64,000 bases of DNA from Limosilactobacillus caviae (GTDB taxonomy: Bacteria; Bacillota; Bacilli; Lactobacillales; Lactobacillaceae): the NCBI RefSeq assembly GCF_014635905.1, contig NZ_BMDS01000001.1, positions 124,001-188,000 of the forward strand, given 5' to 3'. The first letter of the stretch is position 1; every line of letters starts with the position of its first letter. The notes under the pieces were generated by a model. That model was not told the DNA's origin. It saw only the letters and a program-made list of their open reading frames with translations, and did not search any database. A program made the position numbers and the translations under genes. This document shows positions 52,792 to 63,945 of this stretch, in pieces.

Positions 52792-53358
52792 TTAGAATGG
52801 TAATTCGTCATCTGCTAAGTCGATGGATTGACCACCATCATCACTGCTTCCAGGGAACTGGTTGCCAGCATTTTGATTGTTGTCGAAACCATTACCTGCA
52901 TTAGGTGACGGATTACTTTGAGGAGCATTATTTCCAGGTTGTGGTTGGCTGCCATATTGTGGAGCTTGTGCACCACCAAACGGTTGCTGGTTATTAGCAA
53001 ATGGCTGTTGAGCACCTTGTTGGTTCATGCCACCATTTTGACGCGGCTCCAACAGGGCAAAATTATCAACAACAATTTCGGTAACATAAACACGGTTACC
53101 CTGTTGGTTTTCATAATTTCGGGTTTGAATGCGCCCTTCAATTCCAACAAGTGAACCCTTATGCGTAAAGTTACTAAAGTTTTCAGCGGACTTACGCCAA
53201 ATAACGCAATTGATAAAGTCAGCATCACGATCACCATTTTGGTTTCGGAATTGCCGATCAACAGCTAGAGTAAATGAAACAACTGCTGTCCCGCTGGTTG
53301 TGTACCGCAACTCGGGATCTCTTGTTAAACGCCCAGTTAAGACTGCACGATTAAGCAT
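52792..53358 (-). CDS. ssb: Single-stranded DNA-binding protein
   Basis: 188 aa. The OB fold (1-108) is followed by a Gln/Asn/Gly/Pro-rich linker and the acidic tip DDELPF that recruits replication and repair partners. It lies between rpsF and rpsR. Confidence 0.97.
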   Translation of the reverse strand: MLNRAVLTGRLTRDPELRYTTSGTAVVSFTLAVDRQFRNQNGDRDADFINCVIWRKSAENFSNFTHKGSLVGIEGRIQTRNYENQQGNRVYVTEIVVDNFALLEPRQNGGMNQQGAQQPFANNQQPFGGAQAPQYGSQPQPGNNAPQSNPSPNAGNGFDNNQNAGNQFPGSSDDGGQSIDLADDELPF

Positions 53359-53393
53359 AGATCTTTCTCCTCTCTTAATTTATTGACAATTAA

Positions 53394-53690
53394 TTAAGCA
53401 TCAAGCTTAACAATCATGTGACGTAGGATATCATCACTGAACTTAGCTAAACGATCAAATTCGTTTAAAGCTTGGTCAGAGTCAGTAGTTAAGTTTACCA
53501 CGTGGTAAGTACCTTCAGTGTACTTAGCGATTGGGTAAGCGAAACGACGAGTTGACCAATCCTTTGAGTCAGCGATTGTTGCACCATTGTCCGCCAAGAT
53601 CTTGTCGAATCGGTCTACCAATTCGCTCTTTGCAGATTCTTCGATATCAGGACGAATGATGTAAGTAATTTCATATTTGCGTGTTTCCAT
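53394..53690 (-). CDS. rpsF: 30S ribosomal protein S6
   Basis: 98 aa. It starts [16 protein letters not shown] and contains [20 protein letters not shown]. It is the first gene of the operon. A 5' leader with two hairpins precedes it. Confidence 0.97.
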   Translation of the reverse strand: METRKYEITYIIRPDIEESAKSELVDRFDKILADNGATIADSKDWSTRRFAYPIAKYTEGTYHVVNLTTDSDQALNEFDRLAKFSDDILRHMIVKLDA

Positions 53691-53703
53691 GAATGTTACA
53701 CCT

Positions 53704-53815
53704 CCTTATGGACTCTGGCTCTTCTTACTATTTGAGAAGAACAAGGAAAGTAGACGTCTGTACGTATACTCACAGACATAAAATATAGCATAAAATTCTA
53801 TTTAAAACAAGGAAC
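53704..53815 (-). promoter_or_regulatory. Promoter and structured leader of rpsF
   Basis: Leftward TTGTTT and TATATT boxes lie near 53810-53787. The RNA then contains GTCTGT/ACAGAC and CTTCT/AGAAG hairpins before the ribosome site. S6:S18 autoregulatory leaders occur at this place in Firmicutes; I cannot confirm the conserved binding bulge. Confidence 0.4.
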
Positions 53816-53893
53816 ATCTAATAAGAAAATCCTAAATGTTGCGGTCACTATAAATATATATACGTAAAATCTCTACTTTTCCATTTTTATTTT

Positions 53894-56410
53894 TTAATTT
53901 TCTGTTGGTTGATTTTCTGAATTAGCTGTGTCTGTTACTTCTTCTTTTGGAGATTCAGCTTCTTCACTGTCATCTTCTTTATCAACCTTAGCAATCGTAG
54001 CTACTCGGGCTCCATTATCCATCTTAATCAAATGTACCCCAACAGCTGAACGTCCAGTTTGTGACACACTCTTAATACCAAAACGAATAATCACACCTTG
54101 ATCAGTAACAAGCATAATATCTTCGTCACCATTAACAGTTGTCAAACCAACTAATGGCCCATTCTTTTCAGTAACATTAACAGTCTTTACACCAAGACCG
54201 CCACGACCTTTAATTGGATATTCTGACGCCGCTGTCTGCTTTCCGAATCCATTCTCACTAATTACTAGGACATTACTGCCTGGATTAAGAGGAGCAGCAC
54301 CAATTACATAGTCTTCACCACGCAAGCGAATTCCACGAACCCCAGCTGCACTTCTTCCCATCGACCGAACAACTGATGACTTAAAGCTAAGAGCATATCC
54401 ATTATGAGTTCCAATAATCATTGGTTGTTCATCACTAATAACTTCCACATCAATTAATTCATCATTTTCATGAAGGTTGATTGCCTTTAGTCCATTACTC
54501 CTAATGTTCTTAAATTCCGTTACTGGCGTTCGTTTAACCGTTCCATACTTGGTAGTAAAGAAGAGATATTTATCATCATCATTAGTTTCATGTGAAACAT
54601 TGATAACGGCGCTAATCTTTTCTTTATTATTAATACCAAGAAGGTTAATAATCGGAATACCTTGTGCAGTCCGGCCATATTCTGGAACCTCATATCCCTT
54701 CATCGAGTATACTTTCCCAGAATTGGTGAAGAAGAGGAGCATATCGTGAGTAGAACTAGAAATTAACTGCTCAATAAAGTCATCTTTATGAACGCCCATC
54801 CCTTTAACACCACGTCCACCACGATGCTGTGACTTAAATTCGTCTACTGGTAATCGTTTAATGTATCCGTTGTGAGTTAAAGCAACAATGATGTCTTCTT
54901 CCTCAATTAAATCTTCGTCTTCAATATTGGTAATGTCACCAACTTGCAGTTCAGTCCGTCGTTCATCTCCAAACCGCTTTTGGATTTCCATTAATTCGTC
55001 ATAAATAATTTGGTTGATACGTTCACGGTGAGCAAGAATATCTTTGTAATCAGCAATTGCGGCCATTAATTTTTGATATTCATCCTCAATCTTCTCACGC
55101 TCTAATCCTGTCAAACGAACTAGCCGCATATCGAGAATGGCTTGAGCTTGACGATCTGATAAACCATAGTTACTCATCAGTTCATTCTTTGCGACTTCAC
55201 TCGTTTGAGAACTACGAATAATATTAATAATCTCATCGATATGATCTAAGGCAATTCTTAATCCTTCAACAATGTGTGCACGATTTTGGGCTTTCTTTAA
55301 TTCAAATTCTGTCCGCCGACGAACTACCGCTTCTTGGTGTTCAAGGTAATATTGCAGAATTTGCTTAAGACTTAAGATCTTTGGAGCACCATTAACGATT
55401 GCAAGCATATTAAAATTAAAGGTCGTCTGCATCAAAGTCATTTTATATAAATTATTTAAGATAACTTCTGCACTTGCATCACGACGGACATCAATTACAA
55501 TTCTCATCCCATCACGGTCAGTTTCATCATTAACGTCTGTAATTCCATCAATATCCTTATTGCGCGCTAATTCAGCAATCCGTTCAATCAACTTAGCCTT
55601 ATTAACCATATACGGAATTTCATGAACAATAATCCGTTGTTTACCGTTCTTTTGTTCTTCAATATCAACTTTGGCACGAACAATAATTGTTCCGCGACCA
55701 GTCTCATATGCTTTCCGTATACCAGACTTACCCATTACAACTCCGCCAGTTGGAAAATCAGGTCCTGGAATAGCCTTCATCAATCCTTCAGTTGTAATGT
55801 CTGGATTATCCATCAACAGGTGAAGACCATTAATAACTTCACCCAAATTGTGTGTGGGAATGTTAGTTGCCATCCCAACGGCAATTCCTGAAGCACCATT
55901 AACTAATAAGTTTGGAAAACGAGCTGGTAATACATCCGGTTCTTTTTCAGTACCATCATAATTGTCATGGAAGTCAACGGTGTTTTTGTTAATATCACGA
56001 AGCATTTCAACAGCAATCTTACTCATCTTTGCTTCGGTATAACGCATAGCAGCTGCTCCATCCCCGTCAACAGACCCGAAATTTCCGTGACCATCAACCA
56101 GCATGTAGCGGTAACTGAAGTCTTGGGCCATTCGTACTAATCCTTCATAAATTGAAGAATCACCATGAGGGTGGAATTTACCCATTACGTCCCCAACAAT
56201 TCTGGCAGACTTTTTATATGGCTTATCCGGGGTAACCCCTAATTCATTCATTCCGTATAAAATCCGGCGCTGTACCGGCTTTAATCCATCACGAACATCT
56301 GGAAGCGCCCGTGAAACAATAACACTCATCGCATAATCTAGGAATGAGTTTTTCATCTGGCTCGTAAGATTTACATCCGTGATCCGATTAGGCATATCAT
56401 GTTCAGCCAA
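53894..56410 (-). CDS. gyrA: DNA gyrase subunit A
   Basis: 838 aa with a TTG start after AGGAGG. It has [28 protein letters not shown], the quinolone-resistance region HGDSSIYE, the active-site Tyr in AAMRYTEAK and six C-terminal beta-pinwheel repeats. The acidic tail ends in Pro/Thr/Glu. It breaks and rejoins DNA in the A2B2 gyrase. Confidence 0.97.
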   Translation of the reverse strand: MAEHDMPNRITDVNLTSQMKNSFLDYAMSVIVSRALPDVRDGLKPVQRRILYGMNELGVTPDKPYKKSARIVGDVMGKFHPHGDSSIYEGLVRMAQDFSYRYMLVDGHGNFGSVDGDGAAAMRYTEAKMSKIAVEMLRDINKNTVDFHDNYDGTEKEPDVLPARFPNLLVNGASGIAVGMATNIPTHNLGEVINGLHLLMDNPDITTEGLMKAIPGPDFPTGGVVMGKSGIRKAYETGRGTIIVRAKVDIEEQKNGKQRIIVHEIPYMVNKAKLIERIAELARNKDIDGITDVNDETDRDGMRIVIDVRRDASAEVILNNLYKMTLMQTTFNFNMLAIVNGAPKILSLKQILQYYLEHQEAVVRRRTEFELKKAQNRAHIVEGLRIALDHIDEIINIIRSSQTSEVAKNELMSNYGLSDRQAQAILDMRLVRLTGLEREKIEDEYQKLMAAIADYKDILAHRERINQIIYDELMEIQKRFGDERRTELQVGDITNIEDEDLIEEEDIIVALTHNGYIKRLPVDEFKSQHRGGRGVKGMGVHKDDFIEQLISSSTHDMLLFFTNSGKVYSMKGYEVPEYGRTAQGIPIINLLGINNKEKISAVINVSHETNDDDKYLFFTTKYGTVKRTPVTEFKNIRSNGLKAINLHENDELIDVEVISDEQPMIIGTHNGYALSFKSSVVRSMGRSAAGVRGIRLRGEDYVIGAAPLNPGSNVLVISENGFGKQTAASEYPIKGRGGLGVKTVNVTEKNGPLVGLTTVNGDEDIMLVTDQGVIIRFGIKSVSQTGRSAVGVHLIKMDNGARVATIAKVDKEDDSEEAESPKEEVTDTANSENQPTEN

Positions 56411-56452
56411 TGTCGTTCCTCCTTTTTCGCATTAGTAGTAAACAACAGTCAA

Positions 56453-58402
56453 TTACAAGTCAAGGTTTTCAACAAACTTCGCATTTTCCTCAATGAAATC
56501 GCGCCGTGGTCCAACCTTAGTTCCCATTAGCATTGGGAAAATCTTATCTGCCTGTTCTGCATCATCTAATTTCACTCGTAACAGGTGCCGATTTTCTGGA
56601 TCCATTGTGGTTTCCCATAATTGTTCAGCATCCATTTCCCCTAATCCTTTGTACCGTTGAATAACTGGCTTGGGACTAGGTTGAAGCGAGCTTACTACTT
56701 GTTCCAATTCTTCATCAGAATCAATATATTTCACAAACTTACCTTGCCGAACCTGATATAGCGGTGGCTGAGCAATGTAAACATAGCCATGGGTAATCAT
56801 CGGTTTCATAAAACGGTAGAACAAGGTTAATAATAATGTCCGAATATGGGCACCATCAACATCCGCATCGGTCATAATAATCAGCTTATGGTAATTGGCC
56901 TTAGTAATATCAAAGTCATCCCCAAAGCCAGTACCTAATGCCGTAAATAGTGAACGGATTTCATCGTTAGCTAAGACACGATCAAGGGTTGCTTTTTCAA
57001 CATTTAAAATCTTCCCTCGAATTGGGAGAATTGCCTGAGTCAACCGAGACCGCCCTTGTTTAGCAGAACCACCGGCTGAGTCCCCCTCGACGATAAATAA
57101 TTCTGAAATTTCTGGATCCTTACTTGTATTATCTGCTAACTTACCAGGCAAGTTGCTAATTTCAAGACCGCTCTTTTTACGAGTAACCTCACGAGCCCGT
57201 TTAGCTGCAACCCGTGCTTTAGAAGCCAGTTGCCCCTTTTCAATAATTTGCCGTGCTTCATCTGGATGTTCTAATAAGAAACGATTAAATGTCGCAGCGA
57301 AAACGTGGTCTGTAGCTGTCCGTGCATCTGAATTACCTAATTTAGTTTTGGTCTGACCTTCAAATTGCGGATCAGGGTGCTTAATAGATACGACTGCGGT
57401 TAAACCTTCACGAACGTCATCACCTGAAAGCGTCTCGTTATTTTTAAGTATGCCTGCCTTATGTCCATAATCATTAATTACGCGGGTAAGAGCCATCTTA
57501 AACCCTGTTTCGTGGGTCCCACCTTCATAAGTATGGATATTATTAGTAAAAGTTAAAAGATTACTGCGGTACGAATCAGTATATTGTAAAGAAACTTCAA
57601 CCGTAATGTCATTTTCTTTACCCTCAACATAAATTGGCGGATCAAATAAAACATTTTGGTCTTCATTCAAATATTCAACATAGTGACGAATTCCGCCTTC
57701 ATAATGGAATTCCTTACGCTCATGATCTTCTTTACGCAAGTCTTCAATCGTAATCTTTAGCCCTTTGTTCAGGAAAGCCAACTCTCTTAAACGATCTGTT
57801 AACGTTTTAATGTTATAAGTTGTTGTTTCACGGAAGATTTCCGGATCTGGCTTAAAATGAACCGTCGTACCATGTTCTGTTTCTGGAAGCCCTTCTTCAA
57901 TTACTTTCATGGAAGACTTAACATGACCGTGATCAAAGTCCATGTAATACCGTTTTCCTTGACGGGCAACCTTTACATCTAGTTCAGTGGATAAAGCATT
58001 AACTACTGATGCACCAACACCATGCAGCCCACCTGAAACCTTGTATCCGCCACCGCCAAATTTACCACCAGCGTGCAGAACCGTGAAAACTGTTTCCAAT
58101 GCAGACTTGCCGGTTTCCTTTTGTGTATCAACCGGAATACCACGTCCATTATCCTTAACGGTGATACTGTTGTCGGGATTAACTACCACATTAATTTCAT
58201 CACAAAATCCAGCGAGTGCTTCATCAATCCCATTATCAACAATTTCCCAAACAAGATGGTGGAGTCCTTGGGCTGATGTTGACCCAATATACATCCCTGG
58301 ACGTTTACGAACTGCATCTAATCCCTTTAAAACCTGAATTTGACTAGCATCATATTCGCTAGCCAATTCCTCTTTGGTTTCTTTTTGTTGCTCGTTGCTC
58401 AC
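56453..58402 (-). CDS. gyrB: DNA gyrase subunit B
   Basis: 649 aa with a GTG start overlapping the recF stop. GHKL ATPase motifs are [18 protein letters not shown] and [14 protein letters not shown]; the TOPRIM domain has [13 protein letters not shown] and DADVDGAHI. It is co-transcribed with recF and gyrA. Confidence 0.97.
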   Translation of the reverse strand: MSNEQQKETKEELASEYDASQIQVLKGLDAVRKRPGMYIGSTSAQGLHHLVWEIVDNGIDEALAGFCDEINVVVNPDNSITVKDNGRGIPVDTQKETGKSALETVFTVLHAGGKFGGGGYKVSGGLHGVGASVVNALSTELDVKVARQGKRYYMDFDHGHVKSSMKVIEEGLPETEHGTTVHFKPDPEIFRETTTYNIKTLTDRLRELAFLNKGLKITIEDLRKEDHERKEFHYEGGIRHYVEYLNEDQNVLFDPPIYVEGKENDITVEVSLQYTDSYRSNLLTFTNNIHTYEGGTHETGFKMALTRVINDYGHKAGILKNNETLSGDDVREGLTAVVSIKHPDPQFEGQTKTKLGNSDARTATDHVFAATFNRFLLEHPDEARQIIEKGQLASKARVAAKRAREVTRKKSGLEISNLPGKLADNTSKDPEISELFIVEGDSAGGSAKQGRSRLTQAILPIRGKILNVEKATLDRVLANDEIRSLFTALGTGFGDDFDITKANYHKLIIMTDADVDGAHIRTLLLTLFYRFMKPMITHGYVYIAQPPLYQVRQGKFVKYIDSDEELEQVVSSLQPSPKPVIQRYKGLGEMDAEQLWETTMDPENRHLLRVKLDDAEQADKIFPMLMGTKVGPRRDFIEENAKFVENLDL

Positions 58403-59523
58403 TTTACTTCCTCCTTATTCAAAGTGCCGTGCTCAATTTCAAAGATTGTGGGTTCATTAATTAACTGACGGGCAACATCACTTAGACTTGTCGTCGTTAA
58501 AAAAGTTTGAACTTTATTCTGAATTGCCGTTAACAAGTGTGTCTGCCTAATCGTATCGAGTTCGGATAATACATCATCTAACAACAATAGCGGATATTCA
58601 CCCGTTTGTTCTTTCATCAAATCAATCTCTGCTAATTTAACTGACAATGCAGTAGTACGCTGCTGTCCCTGCGACCCAAACGCCTGAACATTTTTATCAT
58701 TTACTAGAAAACGAATATCATCACGGTGAGGGCCATAAATTGTCGTTCCCTGTTCAATTTCACGCTGCTCATTATCCTGATACAGCTTAAAAAGTGCTTG
58801 ATATGCTTCTTCAACTGTTGTTTCATCACTAACCTTTAATTGATTAACATATTCAAGCCGCAATGTTTCCTTATTTAACGAAATCTCGCGATGAAGGTCT
58901 GCAGCCCATCCTTCAAGATGTTTTAAGAAATGTTGACGTGCCACAATTACTTCCGCACCAAAAGCAGCAAGCTGATCAGATAATACGCCTAGAAGAACAC
59001 GATCAGTTTGTTGCTTATATTTTAGTTGCTTTAAATATTTGTTTTTCTGTCGCAACAATGCACGATATTGTCCAGCATTATAAAGATACTTGCTACTCAT
59101 CTGACTAAATTCACGATCCATAAAATGGCGCCGCAGTGCAGGTGACCCTTTTACGAGTGTTAGGTCTTCTGGGGCAAATAATATTGCGTTTAGTTGACCG
59201 ACATATTGTGATAATCGGGCTTGTTCTAAGTGGTTTACCTTGGCTTTTTTCCCCTTACTTGTAAACTGTAGCTCAAGAGGAATCTTGCCGGTGCTTTTTT
59301 CAACAATCCCGCTTACTAATGCTGATTTTTCCTGCCAATTAATAAGCTCATGATCATTACTTGTCCGATGACTCTTAGTCAACGAAAGAACATAAATCGC
59401 CTCTAGCATATTTGTCTTGCCTTGTGCATTATGTCCAATTAAAACGTTCACTCCAGGATTGAAGTGAACGGTAAGATCCTGATAATTTCGAAAATGATGT
59501 AAATGCAATTCCGTCAGAATCAT
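58399..59523 (-). CDS. recF: DNA replication/repair protein RecF
   Basis: 374 aa. It starts [14 protein letters not shown], with Walker [10 protein letters not shown], an SMC-like signature in [18 protein letters not shown] and Walker [13 protein letters not shown]. It loads RecA at gaps together with RecO and RecR. It follows yaaA by 8 nt. Confidence 0.96.
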   Translation of the reverse strand: MILTELHLHHFRNYQDLTVHFNPGVNVLIGHNAQGKTNMLEAIYVLSLTKSHRTSNDHELINWQEKSALVSGIVEKSTGKIPLELQFTSKGKKAKVNHLEQARLSQYVGQLNAILFAPEDLTLVKGSPALRRHFMDREFSQMSSKYLYNAGQYRALLRQKNKYLKQLKYKQQTDRVLLGVLSDQLAAFGAEVIVARQHFLKHLEGWAADLHREISLNKETLRLEYVNQLKVSDETTVEEAYQALFKLYQDNEQREIEQGTTIYGPHRDDIRFLVNDKNVQAFGSQGQQRTTALSVKLAEIDLMKEQTGEYPLLLLDDVLSELDTIRQTHLLTAIQNKVQTFLTTTSLSDVARQLINEPTIFEIEHGTLNKEEVK

Positions 59524-59531
59524 ATTTATCC

Positions 59532-59762
59532 CTACTTACTCTTAATAACAAGTAATTGGTGATCAGGAATTTTAATTTTGTCTTCAGGATACAATTTACG
59601 TCCACGCCGATCATCTGGTTCATCATTTACTAATACAGCAGTTTCTTTTAAGAACCATTTTGCTGCTCCACCAGTCGGAATGATTCCTTCTTCCTTGAGT
59701 AACTGTCCGAGTGTAATAAACGGACTGTCAATCAATACCGTCTTTTCTTCCAATATTTTCAC
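59532..59762 (-). CDS. yaaA: S4-domain RNA-binding protein YaaA
   Basis: 76 aa with a GTG start. The S4 fold has ITLGQLLKEEGIIPTGGAAKWFL, VLVNDEPDDRRGRKLYPED and KI. It is conserved between dnaN and recF in Firmicutes and binds rRNA or tRNA. Here dnaN is separated from it by an opposite-strand gene. Confidence 0.93.
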   Translation of the reverse strand: MKILEEKTVLIDSPFITLGQLLKEEGIIPTGGAAKWFLKETAVLVNDEPDDRRGRKLYPEDKIKIPDHQLLVIKSK

Positions 59763-60025
59763 CTACTTTTGTAAGTATATTATACCACATTATTCACCCT
59801 AATTTTGCGTTATTAGCCTTTCTAAGCGCATTAACTTAATTTAGTCTTTTTTATCAAAATCAAGTTAAAATGGCTCTACGTTCAAATTTTTAATATATGC
59901 TAAGAATATCAGTTAAAAATAATTTATTGGCAACGCATTTTGCATGTATTACTTAAGTCAATTACTTGTATTGAAACTAAAAACAGGGTAATAATTATTA
60001 AAAATGATTATGGAGGTAAAGTAAC
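59763..60025. other. AT-rich gap holding divergent promoters
   Basis: About 260 bases between yaaA and the SDR gene, both starting from here. No further gene or structured RNA is evident. Confidence 0.4.
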
Positions 60026-60820
60026 ATGGACTTAGGATTAAAGGGTAAGGTAGCCTTAATTACCGGCTCTACTAAAGGAATCGGTAAGGCTATTGCAACC
60101 GAAATGGCAAAAGAAGGCACGAACGTTATTATTAATGGTCGTAAGCAAAAAGATGTTGATGCGGTTGTTAATGAGATCAAAGAGCAATACCCTAATACGA
60201 CCCCGCAAGGAGCACCCTATGATATTTCCCAAAAAGATCAGCGCCAAGAATTATTTAATGCTTTTCCAGAAGTTGACATTTTAGTTAATAATATGGGCAT
60301 TTTTAAACCAATGGACTATTTCGATATTTCAGAAGAAACGTGGCAGCATTTTATCGATGTTAATTTTTACTCTGGAAATGCTCTTGCAAAATTTTACCTG
60401 CCTCAAATGCTGAAAAAAGATTTTGGCCGAATTATTTTTATTGCAAGCGAAGAAGCAGTTATGCCATCAGGTGAAATGCCACAATACAGCTTAACGAAAA
60501 CAATGAATCTCTCATTAGCAAAGAGTCTTTCAAAATTAACTAAGGGAACTCACGTAACAGTTAATACAATAATGCCAGGTTCAACACTTACGGAAGGTGT
60601 CCAACAAATGCTGGTCGACATGTACAGTAATACAGATATTCCAGAAAACGAATGGGAAAGCGACTTTATGAAAAATCACCGGCCCCTTTCACAAATACAG
60701 CGATTGATTCGCCCAGAAGAAGTCGGCCGATTCACCGCCTTTGTAGCTAGCCCTTATTCTTCATCATTTTCTGGAGAAGCACTCCGACTCGATGGCGGAC
60801 TGGTACCAACACTCTTCTAA
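60026..60820 (+). CDS. Short-chain dehydrogenase/reductase
   Basis: 264 aa SDR. It has the cofactor motif TGSTKGIGKAIA, LVNNMGIF, the catalytic Ser in FIASEE and the YxxxK pair in YSLTKTMNLSL, and a C-terminal GEALRLDGG. An Arg/Lys pattern after strand 2 (NGRKQ) suggests NADP. GGAGG precedes the ATG. It lies on the plus strand inside the normally unbroken dnaN-yaaA-recF block, which points to a later insertion. Substrate unknown. Confidence 0.88.
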   Translation: MDLGLKGKVALITGSTKGIGKAIATEMAKEGTNVIINGRKQKDVDAVVNEIKEQYPNTTPQGAPYDISQKDQRQELFNAFPEVDILVNNMGIFKPMDYFDISEETWQHFIDVNFYSGNALAKFYLPQMLKKDFGRIIFIASEEAVMPSGEMPQYSLTKTMNLSLAKSLSKLTKGTHVTVNTIMPGSTLTEGVQQMLVDMYSNTDIPENEWESDFMKNHRPLSQIQRLIRPEEVGRFTAFVASPYSSSFSGEALRLDGGLVPTLF

Positions 60821-60840
60821 AAACAAATTCAAATTTAAGC

Positions 60841-60884
60841 AAAAAAGCAACTCAAGGAAAATTAACTTCCCGGGTTGCTTTTTC
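60841..60884. terminator. Bidirectional terminator between SDR gene and dnaN
   Basis: AAAAAGCAAC pairs with GTTGCTTTTT, with GGAA/TTCC inside. Confidence 0.85.
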
Positions 60885-60886
60885 TA

Positions 60887-62029
60887 TTAGAATGTCCGCA
60901 CTGGTGTAATCAGGTGAACAAAATTTTCTTGATCTTCTGTTGGAACTAATGTAAACGGCCGCAACGGTGAAGTAAATGAAATCTTAATCGTTGCTTGACC
61001 GAATGAACGCAATGCATCTTTCATGTAGTTTGGATTAAATGAAATTTCAAGGTCATTTCCGTTTAAGGCGCTTGTCGTAACCTCTTCTTCAACCATCCCA
61101 ATATCAGGAGAATCGCCACTAATCCGCACAAGATTTTCTGACGGCTTTAAACTTAACTTAACAACGTCATTACGACTTTCGTGAGATAAAAGCGAAGCCC
61201 GTTCGATTGATGCTAGAAAACTACCTGCTTCAAGTTCCACCGTGGTATCAGCAGTTTTAGGAATCAACTGACTAGTTTCCGGATAATTTCCTTCAAGTAG
61301 TCGTGAATAGAAATGAGTATTTCCAAAAATGAATAATACTTGGTTTTCGGTTACTTGCATTTGAACATCTTCGTGAACGTCGCTGATCATTCCCGAAAGT
61401 TCTTCCATACTCTTTCCTGGAATAATCACGTCAAAGTCGATTCCATTATCAATATTTTCTAAAACCACTTTCCGTTGTGCTAAACGGTGGCTGTCAGTAG
61501 CTACAGCAGTCAAAATACCATCTTTTAAGGTCATGTGAACCCCTGCTAAAATTGGTCGGCTCTCTTGTTTTGACACTGCAATTACCGTTTGGCGAATCAC
61601 TTCTTTGAGAATGTCATTAGGAAGCGTCACAGTTTTATCGGTTTCGACCTCTGGTAAGTGAGGGAAGTTTTCCGCATCTTGACCATTAATTTGAAACTTT
61701 GCAGAACCAGAAGTGATATCGGCTTGGAAACCGCTTGTAACTTCAATAGTTACTTTCTTATCTGGAAGTTTTTTTACAATGTCACTAAAGAAACGTGCTG
61801 GTAAAACAATTGCTCCCGTCTCTTCAATGGACAAATCGTTATCTGTGTTGTTAGCATCAATAACACTTTCAATTGTGATATCTGAATTGCTACCAGTTAA
61901 CACAATGTTGTTTTCATTAACAACCATTTTTAATCCAGTAAGAATTGGAATAGTAGTTTTAGATGAAATAGCACGTAAGACATTATTTAATTGACTAATA
62001 AATGCTGTTCGATTAATTGTAAAATTCAT
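60887..62029 (-). CDS. dnaN: DNA polymerase III beta sliding clamp
   Basis: 380 aa. It starts MNFTINRTAF and has three clamp domains; family segments include VLPARFFSDIVKKLP, GVHMTLKDGILTAVATDSHRLA and the C-terminal LVPTEDQENFVHLITPVR. AAGGAC precedes the ATG. Confidence 0.97.
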   Translation of the reverse strand: MNFTINRTAFISQLNNVLRAISSKTTIPILTGLKMVVNENNIVLTGSNSDITIESVIDANNTDNDLSIEETGAIVLPARFFSDIVKKLPDKKVTIEVTSGFQADITSGSAKFQINGQDAENFPHLPEVETDKTVTLPNDILKEVIRQTVIAVSKQESRPILAGVHMTLKDGILTAVATDSHRLAQRKVVLENIDNGIDFDVIIPGKSMEELSGMISDVHEDVQMQVTENQVLFIFGNTHFYSRLLEGNYPETSQLIPKTADTTVELEAGSFLASIERASLLSHESRNDVVKLSLKPSENLVRISGDSPDIGMVEEEVTTSALNGNDLEISFNPNYMKDALRSFGQATIKISFTSPLRPFTLVPTEDQENFVHLITPVRTF

Positions 62030-62039
62030 ATGGTTCAGT

Positions 62040-62203
62040 CCTTTTTTGAGTGGATATATATATATTTAATTAATAATTTAAAATATAGTAGTAGTAGGGC
62101 TTGTTAATATTGTGGATAACTCGATAAAAGCTAAATATAATGAGTTATCCACCTGTTGATAAGTTGTGGATAACTTTGAGGATAAAAATAATAGTTATCC
62201 ACA
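62040..62203. promoter_or_regulatory. oriC, downstream part: DnaA boxes, DnaA-trio and AT-rich unwinding region
   Basis: Boxes: TGTGGATAA at 62111 and 62165, TTATCCACC at 62145, TTATCCACA at 62195, and TGTTGATAA (one mismatch) at 62154. Read leftwards, the box at 62119-62111 is followed by a GCCC patch and four CTA triplets (62097-62086), then by an AT-rich stretch with a TATATATATA run (about 62050-62080). This is the order of the B. subtilis basal unwinding system. Confidence 0.85.
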
Positions 62204-62205
62204 AC

Positions 62206-63528
62206 CTATGAGCGAAGTTTAGCTTTTAATTTTGTAATATCATTTTGTAAGTCGGTATCTTTTTTCAGTCCTGCTTCAATTTTATCGATTGCATGAAGGA
62301 CTGTGGTATGGTCTTTTCCACCAAATTCGTTACCAATTTTTGGTAGTGAAGAATCGGTAAGTTCGCGTGAAAGATACATGGCTATTTGTCGTGGCATGAC
62401 GATTTGTTTAACCCGTTTTTTACCGAGGATGTCGCTTTGGGTAATATTGTAGAAATCAGCAACTTGTTTTTGAATAGTTGCAATTGAAATCTCAGTTTTT
62501 GCTTCGCGATGAAGACCCTTTAATGCTTGAGATGCTAGGCTAGGTGTAATCCGTTCGCCACTAAGATTAGCAAAGGCTTGTACTTTTGTTAGTGCACCTT
62601 CAAGTTCACGAATATTGGTATCGATCTGACCAGCAATATAGTTAAGGGTATCGTTACCAATGTCAATATGGTCCTCTTCAACTTTGCTGCGTAAAATGGC
62701 AATTCGTGTTTCTAAGTCTGGTGGCGTAATTTCTACTGTTAAGCCCCAGCGGAAACGAGATACAAGGCGGTCTTGTAGTTCTGGAATCTCATTAGGAATG
62801 CGATCAGAAGTCATGACGATCTGCTTTTTACGATCATGAAGGGCATTGAAGGTATTAAAGAATTCTAATTGTGTCCCTTCCTTATTGGCTAGAAATTGAA
62901 TATCATCAATTAGCAGTAAATCTAGGTTACGATATTCTTCCCGTAATTGTTCAGTTGTGTTGTTACGAATAGCATTAATGTAGTCGTTTGTAAAATCTTC
63001 GCTAGTAACGTATTTAACGCGCGCATTTGGATTAACTTGCAGCATATGGTTACCAATAGCTTCCATTAGGTGCGTCTTGCCTAATCCAACACCACCATAA
63101 ATAAAGAGCGGATTATAAAGACTACCTGGACTTTCAGCAACAGCGAATGCTGCAGCGTGAGCCATTTTATTTCCTTCTCCAACAACAAATGTTCCAAAAT
63201 TATAATGAGGATTTAATGGAGTATCCATTTCGAAAGAAGGGGTTATGTCGTCTTGCGTTTTTTTATTTGTGTAGGTAAATTCTCCCTCTAAAATATAATG
63301 CGGCTCTACGGAATGGCCTAACTCACGCTGGGCGAAATCCTTAAGCTGCGTATTTAAATTTTTGCGCCAAAAATCGCGGTGCACCGGAGTGGGCACCTCG
63401 ATTTCTAGTTGATTTTGAGAGAGAGAAATTGCTTTTGCCGGAGCAATCAAAGTGTCAAAGGTAACCGGAGTGGTATCTTGACGAAATGAATTTTGGATCG
63501 CTTCCCACAGAGAATCGAGCTCAGTCAA
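62206..63528 (-). CDS. dnaA: Chromosomal replication initiator DnaA
   Basis: 440 aa with a TTG start (AGGGGG upstream). Domain I has LWEAIQNSF, the AAA+ core has GGVGLGKTHLMEAIGN and LLLIDDIQFLA, and the C-terminal DNA-binding domain IV has KRVKQIVMPRQIAMYLSRELT and GGKDHTTVLHA. It binds the boxes on both sides of its gene. Confidence 0.97.
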   Translation of the reverse strand: MTELDSLWEAIQNSFRQDTTPVTFDTLIAPAKAISLSQNQLEIEVPTPVHRDFWRKNLNTQLKDFAQRELGHSVEPHYILEGEFTYTNKKTQDDITPSFEMDTPLNPHYNFGTFVVGEGNKMAHAAAFAVAESPGSLYNPLFIYGGVGLGKTHLMEAIGNHMLQVNPNARVKYVTSEDFTNDYINAIRNNTTEQLREEYRNLDLLLIDDIQFLANKEGTQLEFFNTFNALHDRKKQIVMTSDRIPNEIPELQDRLVSRFRWGLTVEITPPDLETRIAILRSKVEEDHIDIGNDTLNYIAGQIDTNIRELEGALTKVQAFANLSGERITPSLASQALKGLHREAKTEISIATIQKQVADFYNITQSDILGKKRVKQIVMPRQIAMYLSRELTDSSLPKIGNEFGGKDHTTVLHAIDKIEAGLKKDTDLQNDITKLKAKLRS

Positions 63529-63880
63529 AATAATTCCCCCTAAAGTATTAAATTACAAACGGTATTTTATCATTACATAGCGAAGTTTTCCACAACCAAG
63601 TGAAGAATAATAAAAAAGTTTACACAACGCTGTGTGTAAAATACTAATATGCCTGTGTAAAAACTCAAAATTAATAGTTTGTGTAGAGTTATCCACAAAA
63701 ATATGTTGATATAGGTTGTTGATATAATAGCAAAAGTAAGAGTTATCAACAACTAAAAGGGTACTTGTGGATAACTTTATAAACAGGTGTGGATTTGGGG
63801 ATAAGGGCTGAATAACCCTGTTGATAACTTGTCCACAAAAGCAAAAATTACACAACGCTGTGGATTATTTATCCCGTTTT
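63529..63880. promoter_or_regulatory. oriC, upstream part: DnaA boxes and dnaA promoter region
   Basis: Boxes: TTATCCACA at 63689, TGTGGATAA at 63766, and one-mismatch copies TTATCAACA at 63743, TGTTGATAA at 63819, TTGTCCACA at 63829 and TGTGGATTA at 63859. A 15-nt direct repeat TTACACAACGCTGTG occurs at 63620 and 63848. No gene is present. Confidence 0.85.
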
Positions 63881-63916
63881 GTTAATAACCAAAAAATTTT
63901 AAATAAAAATTCAACG

Positions 63917-63945
63917 TTTATTAATTTCATTAAGTGTGGTATACT
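63917..63945 (+). promoter_or_regulatory. Rightward promoter, probably of rpmH
   Basis: TTTATT and TATACT (63940-63945) are separated by 17 nt. In Firmicutes rpmH lies divergent from dnaA at this place, and its coding region would begin past the window end. Confidence 0.5.

Noticed and set aside
63553-63855. 100-codon frame upstream of dnaA
   Set aside because: It consists of translated DnaA-box repeats within oriC and has no ribosome site.
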